Assembly (NCBI RefSeq): GCF_001949145.1
Contig: NW_019091385.1
Location: 548,099 to 586,163, forward strand
DNA: 38,065 nucleotides
Direction of reading: 5' to 3'
Origin: Acanthaster planci
Taxonomy: Eukaryota > Echinodermata > Asteroidea > Valvatida > Acanthasteridae
Numbering within the stretch: the first letter of the stretch is position 1; each line of letters begins with the position of its first letter. A program made the position numbers and the translations under genes. Under the pieces are notes generated by a model. The model had not been told where the DNA came from. It ran no database searches and saw only the letters and a program-made list of their open reading frames with translations. Positions 20,972-31,883 of this stretch are shown here, in pieces.

Positions 20972-23900
20972 GAGGAAAGTTGATGAAAATGCACCGTTCA
21001 GTACAGGTTAGTTATAGTACATTAAGCTATGTACTTGTTCGGAATCACGTATGTTTTATTCAACCTCGATTTAGAGGTTTGACGATTGTGCACCCATGTT
21101 TGTGCACAAAACCAGAAAGTGATTGGTTTCGTAGGTCCATCTGCTGTATATAAACTAACCAGCATTAATCTTATGGAGCATGGGCGTAAATCCCGGGGAA
21201 TGGGAGCATATATCCCACCCACTTTTTGAACTGGGATGGGCTATCGAATCATCCCCATGCACACTTTCTGTGGTGAACAAAAAGTTAAAATGGATAGTTC
21301 GATATCACAACAAAGGAAAAGAATGTTTAAAAGGCCACATATATGACATTCTTAATAACAGGAACAAATTCAGCACCAACAAACTCACTATTCAATTTAT
21401 GCACTTGTAAAACAATTCAAAAACGATTTTACACTGTTTTAAATCGACATGTATACCTTATTTTCCCACTGACAAATCTTTTCTTATAGGTATAGATAGT
21501 TTGGAGAGGTTAGGGCATGGACAGCATTTGTTAAAATTAAACCGGCACAAAAATCCCACCAGAAACTTTCGGGGTAGATGACGGTGGTTTTTGTCAACTT
21601 CCGTCAGCAGTGTCAAGGACAGGCAACATGTCTCTGGATCATTAAATGATATTGAGCTCGGATGAGAGTATCAAAGGCAACAGTCATACCGTAGAGAATT
21701 ATAATATTATTTAACAGTGGAGCAAAGAGGCTAATTTTATTTAAGGTTGCAATGTGATAACGATATACACCCCCTGCGTATGACGTCACGTTAGAGGGCA
21801 TTTCTTTCTTCCTCTAGGATAGGCTCGAGTAAATCTTTTGTGCATTTGTTGTTAAATCTATAAAATAACAAACGTCCTGTATCAGGGCGCTCCACGCAAG
21901 CCTTCTATTAAAATGGGGCTGTTCAACTCGACATACCTTGTATATTTTTCTCTTCGGAAGGTAGTAACCTACATAGCTACAACGTTTTTGCTTCATAGTA
22001 AAGTTATGCTTCGTAGCAAATTGTCTGTAGGAACGTTGGCTTTTCGACCTTGGTAGAAGTACTCCTACGAAAAGATCAGTTTCTGCAGATCGTTAGGAAG
22101 CCCGGCTTATGAAAATAAATGCGTGTAAGCCTATCACCGTTGTTTCGTGTACGATAGAGCACGAGGATGTGACATGGTGTATGCGCATGGTCTAAAGTCC
22201 ACGACAGCAAACACTAGTGGGCTGCAGATGAAAGCTCTGGTCTGTGGCTTTTCAGTTGAATTCGATTTGACACATTATAGCGTTCCAGCATGGATGCATC
22301 GGTGAGGATAACTTCTCGAATGGCGCCCTCTCGTGATTATTTTTTTAGATGGGGCGATTACAAGGTGTATAGGACATGTTGCCTGGTTGTTTATGTTTTT
22401 CATAATTGTCCGTTAGGTCACACATTTCATTCATTTCTGTCGCTTGTAAAATGAAATGATTTATCTAAGTGTTGAGGCCTATGTCATGACATTGTTGATG
22501 GAGAGTGCTTTGGAACGCACCTTCGCCCCAACGGACCGACAGATTGCAAATGAATGGACAAGACGGTCGATAAAAAGTAGACTTTCCCTGATTTAGTGTA
22601 TTACTTAACATGCCGCGAACATTCCACGTCGCTATCGTCCTTTCATGGTAGTTGACGAGCCAATAATTTCCGGTATTGTCTCGCATTTCGGTGCTTTTAC
22701 TCATGTTTCAACTCGCACGTCACGTGTTCATTAAAAGTGTATGAATTAGCTGACACTTTGGAGAATAAGAAAAGGTTGGACATTGATGATGTCAATTTTA
22801 AAATGCCTTGCTATAGAAATTTGTTATGCGGAGTTGGGGCTGTTTGTGATGCAGATGCACATTTTTTATTTTGCGTAGATTTTAAATTTCAACGTAAAAT
22901 CATAAATGTTGAAGTTGTTTGGGCTTATATGATATAGTTCCAGAGATCATCAATTTTTTACACCCTTTTACACAAAATGTGGTCTTTAATTACCCCTGAC
23001 CTGTCCTCCTTGGATCGATCGCGGAAAAATAATGATGGCTGATCATCTTGATTTCAAGGTCCGAGAAACGTTTGTAGTAGTCCCGTCCTTGAATTGCGTC
23101 AGTTGATACTTTATTGTGGGGAATCGCCAAATGGACTGGAAATAAGTCTAACCACCTTAGTCCCATTGCAGCAGTGAAACTACGCGTAAACAGAAAGTAG
23201 TCCATCACTGTTTGATAATGGTGATTAAATTTCATATTTGAATCGAGTAATTTGAATAAGGTTGGTATTTAGTTACTTGGCAATTAATACTAAATCCTTG
23301 TCACTGATTTTTTGGGATGCAAACCATCTTAAAAACCAGTAGGTATCGGTCAGGTAACGGATACTTTGGAAAACTGTGACGGGGCGCGGCGCAAATTCTT
23401 CGAGAACTTTCGTTGGGTCACGGTAGCTGAGCCACAAGGCTGAGAGCAGACGCCATAAAAGTCCACATTTTAGCTTAAGACTTCTTCCTTTGGCCGGGGA
23501 AACACTGAAAAAGAGAAAGTGGGACAGTTGGCGAATGGTGAGTTGTATAGCCTAGACTTGTCTGGTCTTATTTTTTGTATAAACGAGTGTTCTTTGCGGT
23601 CACCATTCTCGACTTTCCGCAGTATTAAATGCATGCAGATGTACCATTGAAGTGACGTGTACTGTGTACGTATAAACATGCAGTACATGTACATGTACGC
23701 GCGCCGCCACAGTATTTCCACATTGATGACGTTTGGCTTGTATTGTGTATGCAGCAAGATAGTGTAGCCGCCGCCGCAGTCGCAGTGCGCGCTGTAAGCA
23801 CAGCTCAATATGTATGGGACATTGCAACGATTAAGTTGGGACTGTTTCTGTATTAAAGTACATGGAGTATCCCTGCAACATGTTCATTGCTTCGGCAGGC

Positions 23901-24590
23901 CATTTTAAGTTTCCCAGTGCTGTAGGCCTTTGTGTACATTCTTGCCGAACTCTCAAGGGTTCTTTAAGCCAAGTAGGCCTACTGCCCGTCGGGTAAACGG
24001 TTCAAATTGTTTTTTTTTTTTTATAACTGTGTTAATTACTATCATCGCGTGTGATTGTTTACAGTATGCAATGCATGTAGGCCTACTTCTTTTTTTCTTT
24101 TAGCAGGGGTTTGTTTTAATTACGTTTCACTCGGAATCAACTGATGAATGAAGGTCAGATTTCAGAGAGGGTACTTCTTGTGGTTTTGCTGTGTCCTACT
24201 CTCGGTGCACACGCTGTGCCAGAAACCCCCACAGGCACGCCCCCATCATGAAACTTCATTATGATAGATTTTCTGAATAAAGAATGTCCACCTCTGTATA
24301 GGATAGTATTAAAACAGCAGTAGGTTTGATGTGTAAAAATTATTCATAATCAGTTTTCTGGGGCACTGAAGATAAATCAGCATATCGTGCGGTTACTCTT
24401 AGAAGTGCCCTCGTGAAGGCAATAGGCCCCTATTATTTTGGATATTGTCCAAATGAATTAATTGAGGTGGTTCCCTGTCAGTCGAGAGCATGGACAACCA
24501 CAGTTGGTAACCAGTGAAAATAAAATTAAACGGATGAAGGAATTTTCAACGAGCTGCATTTATGACCGTCGACTTATAAAATTTAATTCT
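20972..24590. other. Intergenic stretch between fucosyltransferase and lectin cluster
   Basis: This 3.6-kb stretch has no gene I can support. The patch at 21176-21250 (GGGCGTAAATCCCGGGGAAT followed by a CCCACCC-rich end) has the look of a dispersed repeat fragment. TAGGCCTA occurs twice (23974-23981 and 24078-24085), and there are T and A homopolymers near 24010. ORFs of 60 to 110 codons on either strand show no recognisable domain. Confidence 0.6.
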
Positions 24591-24873
24591 CCATAGACAT
24601 ATGGTGTGTGGTTGCCGTTAAATATGTAGAAAAAATTAAAACACGTCGATGGGTGCAGTGCACTTGTATCGGCATAATATATCATTTACATAATTTGGCC
24701 GGTCATTGATTACTCCTCGATCGGAGTAACTCACAGTTTTGGCCATTATGAAATGTTGTACGCAAAGTGGTAGACTCACTCTTCCTCAGCCAACTCCGGT
24801 TATTCTGCAAACTTTACTTAACGTTTACTTTCCCACACCGATACGTCGACTTCCACTGCTACAGACATCGTGC
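24591..24873 (+). promoter_or_regulatory. Promoter block P1 and non-coding exon 1 of lectin gene A
   Basis: This block aligns by eye with 31590-31883 and 36170-36425. Shared elements include (C/A)ATGGTGTG-like sequence, TGATTACTCCTCGATCGG (24707-24724), GTTGTACGCAAAGTGG, and the initiator ACTCACTCTTC with its A at 24778. A weak TATA-like TATGAAAT starts at 24747, 31 nt upstream of that A. The predicted non-coding exon 1 runs 24778-24873 and ends TGC/GTAAGTA. Exact start site is inference from the matched spacing at P2. Confidence 0.7.
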
Positions 24874-25152
24874 GTAAGTATCCTTCAGTTTTCCTTTTGC
24901 TAGGCAAACAACCACGTAATTATGCTTTTTAAGAACAAACGCCCTGTGAGAAAAGAATGGTGACCATTCAAACGATGTTCAATTTTGTTCAGACAAACTG
25001 TATCAGGGTTACCCTAAGTACTTTTATTTCACTTGAAGTCCATGAATATTAACGTTCATGTACGTAGGTAATATAAGCAGGTAAAACGTAGGGCAAAAAT
25101 GAATTCATTTTCAAGAGGGTCTATTTTGGTTCTTATCTGATTCAAGTTTCAG

Positions 25153-25210
25153 ACTTGTTGATTGAAACTGACTGGACATTTGCAAGCAATATGGACGCTA
25201 TTTCAACTTG
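25153..25210 (+). CDS. Lectin gene A exon 2: start codon and first 20 coding nucleotides
   Basis: The exon begins after TTTCAG (25151-25152 is the AG) and contains ATG at 25191-25193. The coding part is only 20 nt (25191-25210), encoding MDAIST plus two bases of the next codon, before GTATGT. The same exon occurs at lectin gene C with one silent difference (GCT/GCC) in the coding part. Joined to the large exon it gives an uninterrupted hydrophobic signal peptide, which is the main support for this start. Confidence 0.8.
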
Positions 25211-25437
25211 GTATGTGGAAGTTTTGTTTTACTCGCGTTTTTGTTGGTTCCTTTTGTTCATAGGTTAATCGTGATTTTCCGTTTGTATATGCATATAGGT
25301 AATTCAAAAACTTTTTCCTGTGTTAATTACGCGTATTGCATATTATTCAAGCCCCGCATTTCATAAGGCACTGAGTGAAAACAATTGTCCATCAAGTACT
25401 TCTCCCATAGCCTTTATATTTCATCCATTTTTGGCAG

Positions 25438-26329
25438 CTTGGTGTTCGTTGGCCTGTTGGGTTGTCTTGTTGGTTTTTCTGCTGGGAGTGATTCCGCATT
25501 GTGTACGTGTAAGCATCAACTGAAACAAATCGTAACCGGACCGAAGCATGTTTGGGTTGTGAACACCAACAACGAAATCTTCAGTCGACAATTGAACAGT
25601 GCAACCAGCCATGGAGAGTGGGTTAAACAGTGGTCCAACAAGACGGCCATTTCTGTCAGCCCCAACGGTTACATTTGGGCGCTAGGTTCTAACTATAAGC
25701 ATGTGTATCTTAGAGAAGGAATAACTGATAACCAACCTGAGGGTGTAAGCTGGAAATCGGTTGGGTCCTTGGAAGTGGATAAATTTGCCGTGGGGAAATC
25801 CGGTCTCTGGGCGGTACAGATCTTTTGGTCTGGACAGAGGCTGTATTATCGAGTAGGCTCGTATGGTGATTCAGGTAATCATGGTACTTGGTGGTATGAA
25901 TACACCTTTAGTCCCAAAATGAAGTTTACTGTCAAGATAATTGTAGGTCCAAACGAGGTTTGGTTTCTTGACACATTGGGTCAAATCTTCAGGCTGCCTG
26001 TGTTTGGTGACAGGGCCATCGGCTCCTGGCAGCTGTACGAGCAAAGTCATGAAAACCCACCGAGTTCCCAGATGATCAAAGGGATTGCCATATCTCCAGC
26101 AGGGAACATGTGGGCAATATGGTTTATTCACAAAGTGAGCCGAAAAGCTGGCTCAATGTCCGAATGGATCCAGGACGATGACCGGCTGGACTTGATAGAT
26201 ATTTCGGCGGGAAAGATTGGAGTTTGGGGCACTGATGGACATCATGTTTACTATCGATCAGGAACGTACGGTGATGAGTATGAAACAACTTCGCTCACTG
26301 GTTTCTGGGACCTCTTAAAACATCCTTAG
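25438..26329 (+). CDS. Secreted tectonin-type beta-propeller lectin A, main exon
   Basis: With the 20-nt coding exon this gives a 303-residue protein. Residues 1 to about 22 form a signal peptide (MDAISTCLVFVGLLGCLVGF), so it is secreted. The rest is six tectonin repeats, recognised by VWxxxxxxxIF or IWALG cores: VWVVNTNNEIFSR, IWALGSNYKHVYLR, LWAVQ...LYYRVGSYGD, VWFLDTLGQIFRL, MWAIW...VSRKAG, and VWGTDGHHVYYRSGTYGD. Six such blades are typical of tachylectin-1, fish egg lectin and Physarum tectonin, which bind microbial or egg-surface glycans; a role in innate defence or egg protection is an inference. The acceptor is TTTTTGGCAG/C, conserved at B and C. A frame open upstream to 25385 is intron. 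The stop is TAG 26327-26329 and AATAAA lies at 26448-26453. Confidence 0.88.
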
Positions 26330-28119
26330 ACGTTTTGGTCCACTTTATATAAAAGTTTGAAGTATTTTAAGACCAGGGCTTTACATATTATTCAGGGTCC
26401 CATTGACTATTTTGTACCACCTGTATCAACAGAGAATCGACAGAGCGAATAAAAATGGCGATGAGAAATTATTGGGCCAATTTTAAACACCATCTAATTG
26501 CTCACCCTGCCTTTTTGAGAACATACAAAAGTTTGGATAGCTATGGAGGTGAAAGGATTTTTAAAGGCTTATTTGGAAAACGTATGGAAACAAATAGACT
26601 TGAATCTTAAAAGCATCCACTTCAATGTAATAATCTTGAGAGATCGAAAAGACTCAGATACTGCCTATGTAATTCGGTTCTATTTATGTTGACGAAACAA
26701 CCGACCCAGTGTAAAACTTTCTGTTAGCTCCAGTACAAACGGAAAATATTGTATTCAATGATGTTTTAATTAATTTTAAAGAGTGTCAGGTATTGGAGTT
26801 TGGGAAAAATTTAATTTGGTATTATAAATTGAAAATTAAAGAAAAATAGATTGAGGGATTTTCAGCGAACTCCTTTCGTGGTCGTTGTCTCATTACATTT
26901 AAGTCCCCGCTTTTATTGGTATCTCTTAAATGACAGTACTTTTGACAGACTGTCACGTGCATCATCCAGTTTTCGTGACGCATATCAGCAGCTTTTTTGT
27001 AGACAGTTTGATCAACACGCGCGCAATCACAGAACTTTGGTGAACTTGTACCTGATGGCGTTGGATACGTATCCGTCATTTTCCTATGAAGATGGCGTCC
27101 AGTGACAATAATGGTAAAAACTGTCACTTCGCGTTGAGTGACGACATCTTCTGGGTCACGGAAGCTGTACTGTTATAGCGGTCAACGACAACCCTTTCAG
27201 AGTATCACAAGGATTGCCGATGGGAAGCTTGTGGAAGTTGTAGTCTGAGCGAAAGACAAGTCACGTCTCAATTGATACTTCTGCAGAAAATGTATTACAC
27301 GCACCTGGCACGTAATAACAACATGTAGGTACGCATGCTTCTCCCTTCAAGGTACCCTGGGGCTGGATTCATCTGAAACGCTCTCTATCTAAAGGCACAA
27401 AACAGGGTTCTCCTCTGTGTAAGCAATGGTATTGTGAGCAGGTGTCAACATATTTCCACTCAGAACCCTGGTGGAATGGAATCACCTGCCTGCAAACACT
27501 GTTCAAAGCTGGAAGATTAAGCTCAGGGACTTCCAAATATCACTAATGGGGGGGGGAGCTCATCGTTAACGTCTGCTATCTACCACGTAGAATAGTGAAA
27601 TAACTGACAAAGGGGTGGCATGGGGAGGGTGATTAAAGGCAAAAGAAAAGAAATTCCCCTTCGGGAAAGTTTCATAGCCGCGTGCCAAGCGGCTTCTACT
27701 CATTGTGTGAGGCCATTCGACTTCGCATGACAACGGCAGCTCATAGATTCACGCAGTATAATTTTCAACACTGAGAGAAATAAAGTAAACATATTTAATG
27801 TAGTTGTTTTATTATTAACCATCCACATATTTCACGGCATTGAACTATTCACGGACAGTACGTTGCTATCCGCCTTAATAGCACCCTCTCATCGGTTAAA
27901 AAGAGATGTTGGTCGGGAGTGTTCATTTTATACTCGTTATTTATTTGCTGTTTATAGTTCATGTTTTCACACACGTGCGCAAAATGAACGTAATGCGTTG
28001 TACTTGTTTTACCTGTTTAAGAACACTAATGTCTTCCAGCTCCAGACTTTGATAAAGTATTGAGTGAAAACAAAAAACATTCACCATCCTCCTCAAACGT
28101 TATTGGGTTTTTTTCGCAG
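26330..28119. other. Region between lectins A and B
   Basis: The first ~550 bp downstream of A aligns in patches with sequence downstream of C, for example the GGAAACAA...GAATCTTAAAA block near 26590 and 34590, so the duplicated unit extends past the coding exon. A LINE reverse-transcriptase relic lies at 27447-27540. Just before B, the block TGAGTGAAAACAA at about 28060 matches one at about 25373 before A's main exon, so intron sequence is shared. I find no promoter block and no copy of the 20-nt coding exon here. An 84-codon ORF at 26851-27105 has no recognised domain. Confidence 0.6.
27447..27540 (+). mobile_element. LINE (CR1/jockey-like) reverse-transcriptase C-terminal relic
   Basis: In one frame the sequence reads NIFPLRTLVEWNHLPANTVQ followed by SWKIKLRDFQ. 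The pattern F(P)RT(V/I)xxWNxLP...V...(S)...(F)K..L is the usual end of non-LTR retrotransposon reverse transcriptases of the CR1/L2/jockey kind. In-frame stops lie immediately upstream (near 27421 and 27436), so this is a dead fragment of about 90 bp. Confidence 0.6.
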
Positions 28120-29022
28120 CTGGATGCTGGCTAGCCTGTTGAGTTTTGGATTCGGGTTTACTGCTGGAAGGAATAGTCGCCCAAATTTAGGTACACTGAA
28201 TCAGATCGCAACAGGGCCAAGACATATTTGGGTTGTGAACACTGACAACGAAATCTTCAGCCGAGAGGTGAATGGTGAAGCCAGCTACGGGCAGTGGGTC
28301 AAGCAACCTTGGTACTACAAGCGGGCCATAGCTGTTACCCCAGAGGGGCACATTTGGGCACTTGGCACTAATATGGACTCTTTCGTTTATCGCCGAGAAG
28401 GAGTAACTCACAGCAACCCCATGGGTACCAGATGGAAACTAGACGGGTACTCATGGACGGCAGAGGTTGCTGCGGGCTTCCCTGGTGTCTGGACGGTACA
28501 GCAGTTTTCGCGTACCACGTTATCTTATCAAAGACACACGTATGGGGATACGGGTTCTTCCGGTTCAGCGTGGATTGCACAGGACTCTCCTTCTAAGAAG
28601 TCTATTACTCAGCTATTTGTAGGGCAAAGGAATGTATGGGTTCTTAACGTAACGTAAGAGTTCTTAACGAGGAGGGCAGTCTCTTCTGCCTGCCTGTGTG
28701 TGGTGACAATAGCTTTGGGTTATGGCAGTCGTACGACAGTCGTCTGACGTCGGAGAGTACCCAGAAGATGAAAAGGATTGCCATTTCACCGACAGGAAAC
28801 AAGTGGGCACTGTGGAAGAGACGGGTGGGCCGAGGAGCTGACGAAGATGCCACTGGATTCAAATGGATCCTGCATAACGACCAGCTGAACTTGATAGATA
28901 TTTCGGCGGGAAAGGTTGGTGTTTGGGCTATTGACAACTCAAGCGTTTACTATCGATCAGGAACGTACGGCGATGAATACGACATAACTTCACTCACTGG
29001 TTCCTGGGTAGATGTGAAGTAG
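28120..29022 (+). pseudogene. Lectin B: tectonin-type lectin main exon broken by a 20-nt insertion
   Basis: The segment begins after TTTTTTCGCAG/C in the same position and phase as the main exons of A and C, and reads the end of a signal peptide (WMLASLLSFGFGF) and then blades 1-3 and part of 4. The frame stops at TAA 28655-28657. Relative to C, 20 extra nucleotides sit at about 28650-28669 and arise as a direct repeat of TTCTTAACG (28641 and 28661). Past the insertion, the homologous frame resumes to a TAG at 29020-29022 with blades 4-6 (NKWALWKRRVGRGA, LNLIDISAGKVGVWAIDNS). AATAAA is at 29044-29049. No promoter block or start-codon exon is found upstream. It could be a pseudogene, or a truncated three-blade product could be made if it uses the exons of A; polymorphism or a sequencing error is also possible. 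Confidence 0.75.
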
Positions 29023-31589
29023 CCTCGTGATATTTTATGGCAAAATAAAGTCTCGCAAAAAGAAGTTCACATTCCTAGAATCTAATAGCGGTTCAAGCAC
29101 AGATTCCAATTAAGCGCATAATTCAGGATGCAATGTGACATTGTCAACTTTGTCCCACATTGATGCGGAGTCAACAATGTAATATTAAATATCGCTAAAG
29201 AGTCATCAGACCAGTATCCAGAGACCAGAGGCATAATCTCGCCAAAATAGTTTATTTGCCTTTCTGTGGTAAAAATGGAGAAAATCAAAACCTATTATGA
29301 GGTGAAGGTGTATTAAAGTCATTTTAACAAGTAACGCAAACAGTAGTGTACAATGCGAGAAGCATTCATTTCAGTGTTGTAATATGTAGATCTCGAAAGG
29401 ACTGCTGTTCTGGCCTTGTAATTCTCTTCCATCTCATTGAAACAACATTCCTGTCTAAAAATGTCTTTCATCAGTACAGAGAACTTATTAAGGACTAGCT
29501 ATTTTATTTAGTTTTGTTTTTAATTAAGTTTAGAGAGTGTTATAGGTATGATTTAAATGCCCAAAATAAATACAGGTGATGGACTTTTCAGCAAATGGTA
29601 AAAGTCACTTTGTTATTTAAATTTTAAATCCTGTGTCATATTTCCTCCTTATGTAACAGTAATATCAACGTTGATTGGCTTTTTCCCCCAGAGTGTAGGA
29701 ATATACTGAACTCCCTGTAAAATTTGTACTTGTAGATATCCCGCTAAAATCTGTCTTATATATAGTGCAAATACGAGCGCTAAGTGTGCATACATAAAGG
29801 CTATATCGAATTCAGTTGTACGGTCCACCAAACGATTTTCGTTGTGTCTGTACTACTGGGCGGACTATCCAGCACACTTTGACCTTTTTAAAGAAGTATG
29901 AAAAGGTCACATGGATATGCATGAGCATAATAATGTGATCGTAAGGATATGAATAGGAAAGAAAAAGGGTTAAAAATTCTGGCACAGGTTGACCTTTTGT
30001 TTGGTTAGAAATAAACAACGAGGGTAGGGTCAGACAGCCTGGAACAGGTTGATCGTTTTTAAGAGATTGCACAACACGTGAAAACTTCTGAATATAGAAC
30101 GAGGAAAGGGTAAACATTCTGGTACAGGTTGACCTTAGTATGGGTAAACATGAACATGAACTTCCCTGTGAAAAAAATTGCACATCAGGATGAAGCATAA
30201 AAATGGACGATGAGTCATATTGCGTGATGTCATGGAAAATTTAAATACTGACTGGCCACCTAATCCGACAACCCACCGCCACTTATAAGTGAGGCCTGTG
30301 CAGCAAAACAGCCATGCTGGACGAAGCATCTTAGTCAGCTTGGGGCAGCGGATTAGCAATGGCAAAGCCAGTGCTAGAAGTACCCTGTAACCCTGATCCT
30401 TGGGGTTGCGAGACCAGAAGAAGGTCCGAGTCTCAGTTCTCCTGTGTCCAAGAGCCTCGTGTCTGAGAGCGCAGCGACCTCCACACCAAAAGCCTCAAGC
30501 TACTTGCTAAGCAAAGTAGTTGGTCTCTTGGGAAGGTTGGGATGGATGTCAACGAGAGTTCGTATGAGCCAACATGCAATTTGTTTCTTTGATTTGAGAT
30601 ATTTTTTTCCCACTGAGGAGAACCCGCTGACCGTTGGCAGCCGGTCAGGTTGATTGAGGGGTAAGCTTTTCTACCTTACCTTCTCTAGAGTCATCCTAGG
30701 ACTGAGGCACGCGGGGCATCCCTGGAAATTGCCGCCTGGTCGCCCAGAAATGACCTCACAGCACCACCATCCGTCAGGAGCTGTGCGACCCGGCGTCACT
30801 CCTGGACCGCACAAATGCAAGTTCTTGCCACCAGCTTCAATGGCTTGCAGCTTCTAAAATCTACCAGCACCACAAGAGGCTTTTAAGTCGCTTTGCAGCT
30901 TGGAGTTGTTGAAGAGGCCTGCACAAAAATTGGGTGAGGGAAGCCTTGTGCGGGTTCTGTCCCACCCTCTGGGTCATATAGCTGGAGAATCAAGTGGCAA
31001 GAAGAAGATCCAGACGACTTGGCCATCAACTTGACCGCAGCCCCGCTTTGTCAGACTCATGATTCTGATAATCTCGCCCAGCTGCTAATTGGAAGATGTT
31101 GAAGGCACCTGGCCAAAGTCCTCCTGCGCTGCTCCGAGATGTCGAAGACAGCCGAGAGCAAAACGCACCACCTGCTGGCTTAACGATTTGGCCCATAGCT
31201 GGTGATATGGATGCATTTTTACGTCCTGCCCTCATCTGTATACATAATCATAGACAACACCCTACATATCATCCAATATACATGTAGTTGTTTACTGGTT
31301 GCCTACTTGAGCAAATGCACTTAAAGGTGTGTGGTCACCTTTAATGCGATTGAGCTCTGCCGTAGAGGATACATACACAAAGAGGTAACCATTGCTGGAT
31401 ATCATCCTCAATAGAGGAATAATCAATAACGAGGCGGCCTTTGGTTGATGACACGCGAAACAAAAATAAACCCGCAGAAAACTTTATATCCGCCGCCCTT
31501 CAGCATCTTATACACATCAGACTCGGCCTCTAGAATTTCTCAACCGACCCTCAACGCCTCGCTTTGCCAACCGCCACAGCTAATAGATT
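29023..31589. other. Region between lectin B and promoter P2
   Basis: The first ~250 bp aligns with the 3' flank of lectin C (for example GCAATGTGA(C/A)(A/G)TTGTC... and GGAGTCAACA). A three-copy short repeat with AGGTCA half-sites lies at 29880-30135. From about 30260 to 31210 the sequence is noticeably richer in G and C than its surroundings, with no ORF of interest on either strand and no family I recognise. No gene is supported. Confidence 0.55.
29965..30135. repeat. Three-copy short repeat with CTGG(C/A/T)ACAGGTTGA core
   Basis: The core CTGGxACAGGTTGA occurs at 29979, 30039 and 30119, preceded each time by a GGGT(T)AxA or GGGTCAG stretch. Spacings of the cores are 60 and 80 nt. Two of the cores contain the reverse of AGGTCA, the nuclear-receptor half-site, and two more AGGTCA half-sites lie just upstream (29880-29885 reverse, 29904-29909 forward). 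Confidence 0.55.
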
Positions 31590-31883
31590 CGGCACATGGT
31601 GTATGTTTGCCCGTTTAAATATCGAGTAAATTAACTATAGATGGGTATAGTGTTTTGTATGGAAATGATGAATGATCTCCATAATTTTGCCTGCTATTGA
31701 TTATTCATCGATCGGTATGAAAAACACGCAGTTTTGATTATTATAAAAGGTTGTGCATAAAGTGTGAGACTCACTCTTCATCAGAGACCTCCGTCTATTC
31801 TGCACACCTTCTCTCAGTGTTTAGTGTGACAAGGCTTCAAGTCGAACTACACTTTCATTGATAGCATAGCAACGAGTTTTTGC
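31590..31883 (+). promoter_or_regulatory. Promoter block P2 and non-coding exon 1 of lectin gene C
   Basis: This is the best preserved of the three promoter blocks. A TATA box TATAAAAG (31742-31749) stands 31 nt before the A of a consensus initiator TCACTCTT (A at 31773). The conserved upstream element TGATTATTCATCGATCGG lies at 31698-31715. The predicted exon 1 spans 31773-31883 and ends TGC/GTAAGTA, as at P1, and the first ~40 nt of the intron are also shared (CCTTCAGTTT(T)CCTTTTG). Confidence 0.78.

Noticed and set aside
25385-25437. In-frame upstream extension of lectin A beginning MSIKYFSHS
   Set aside because: This is intron: the acceptor at 25437 is conserved at B and C, and joining the 20-nt coding exon gives a better signal peptide shared with C.
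28650-28672. The extra bases in lectin B as a tiny intron (they begin GTAACGTAAG and are followed by AG)
   Set aside because: About 23 nt is far below a workable spliceosomal intron, and removing 23 nt does not match the gene C sequence as well as removing 20.
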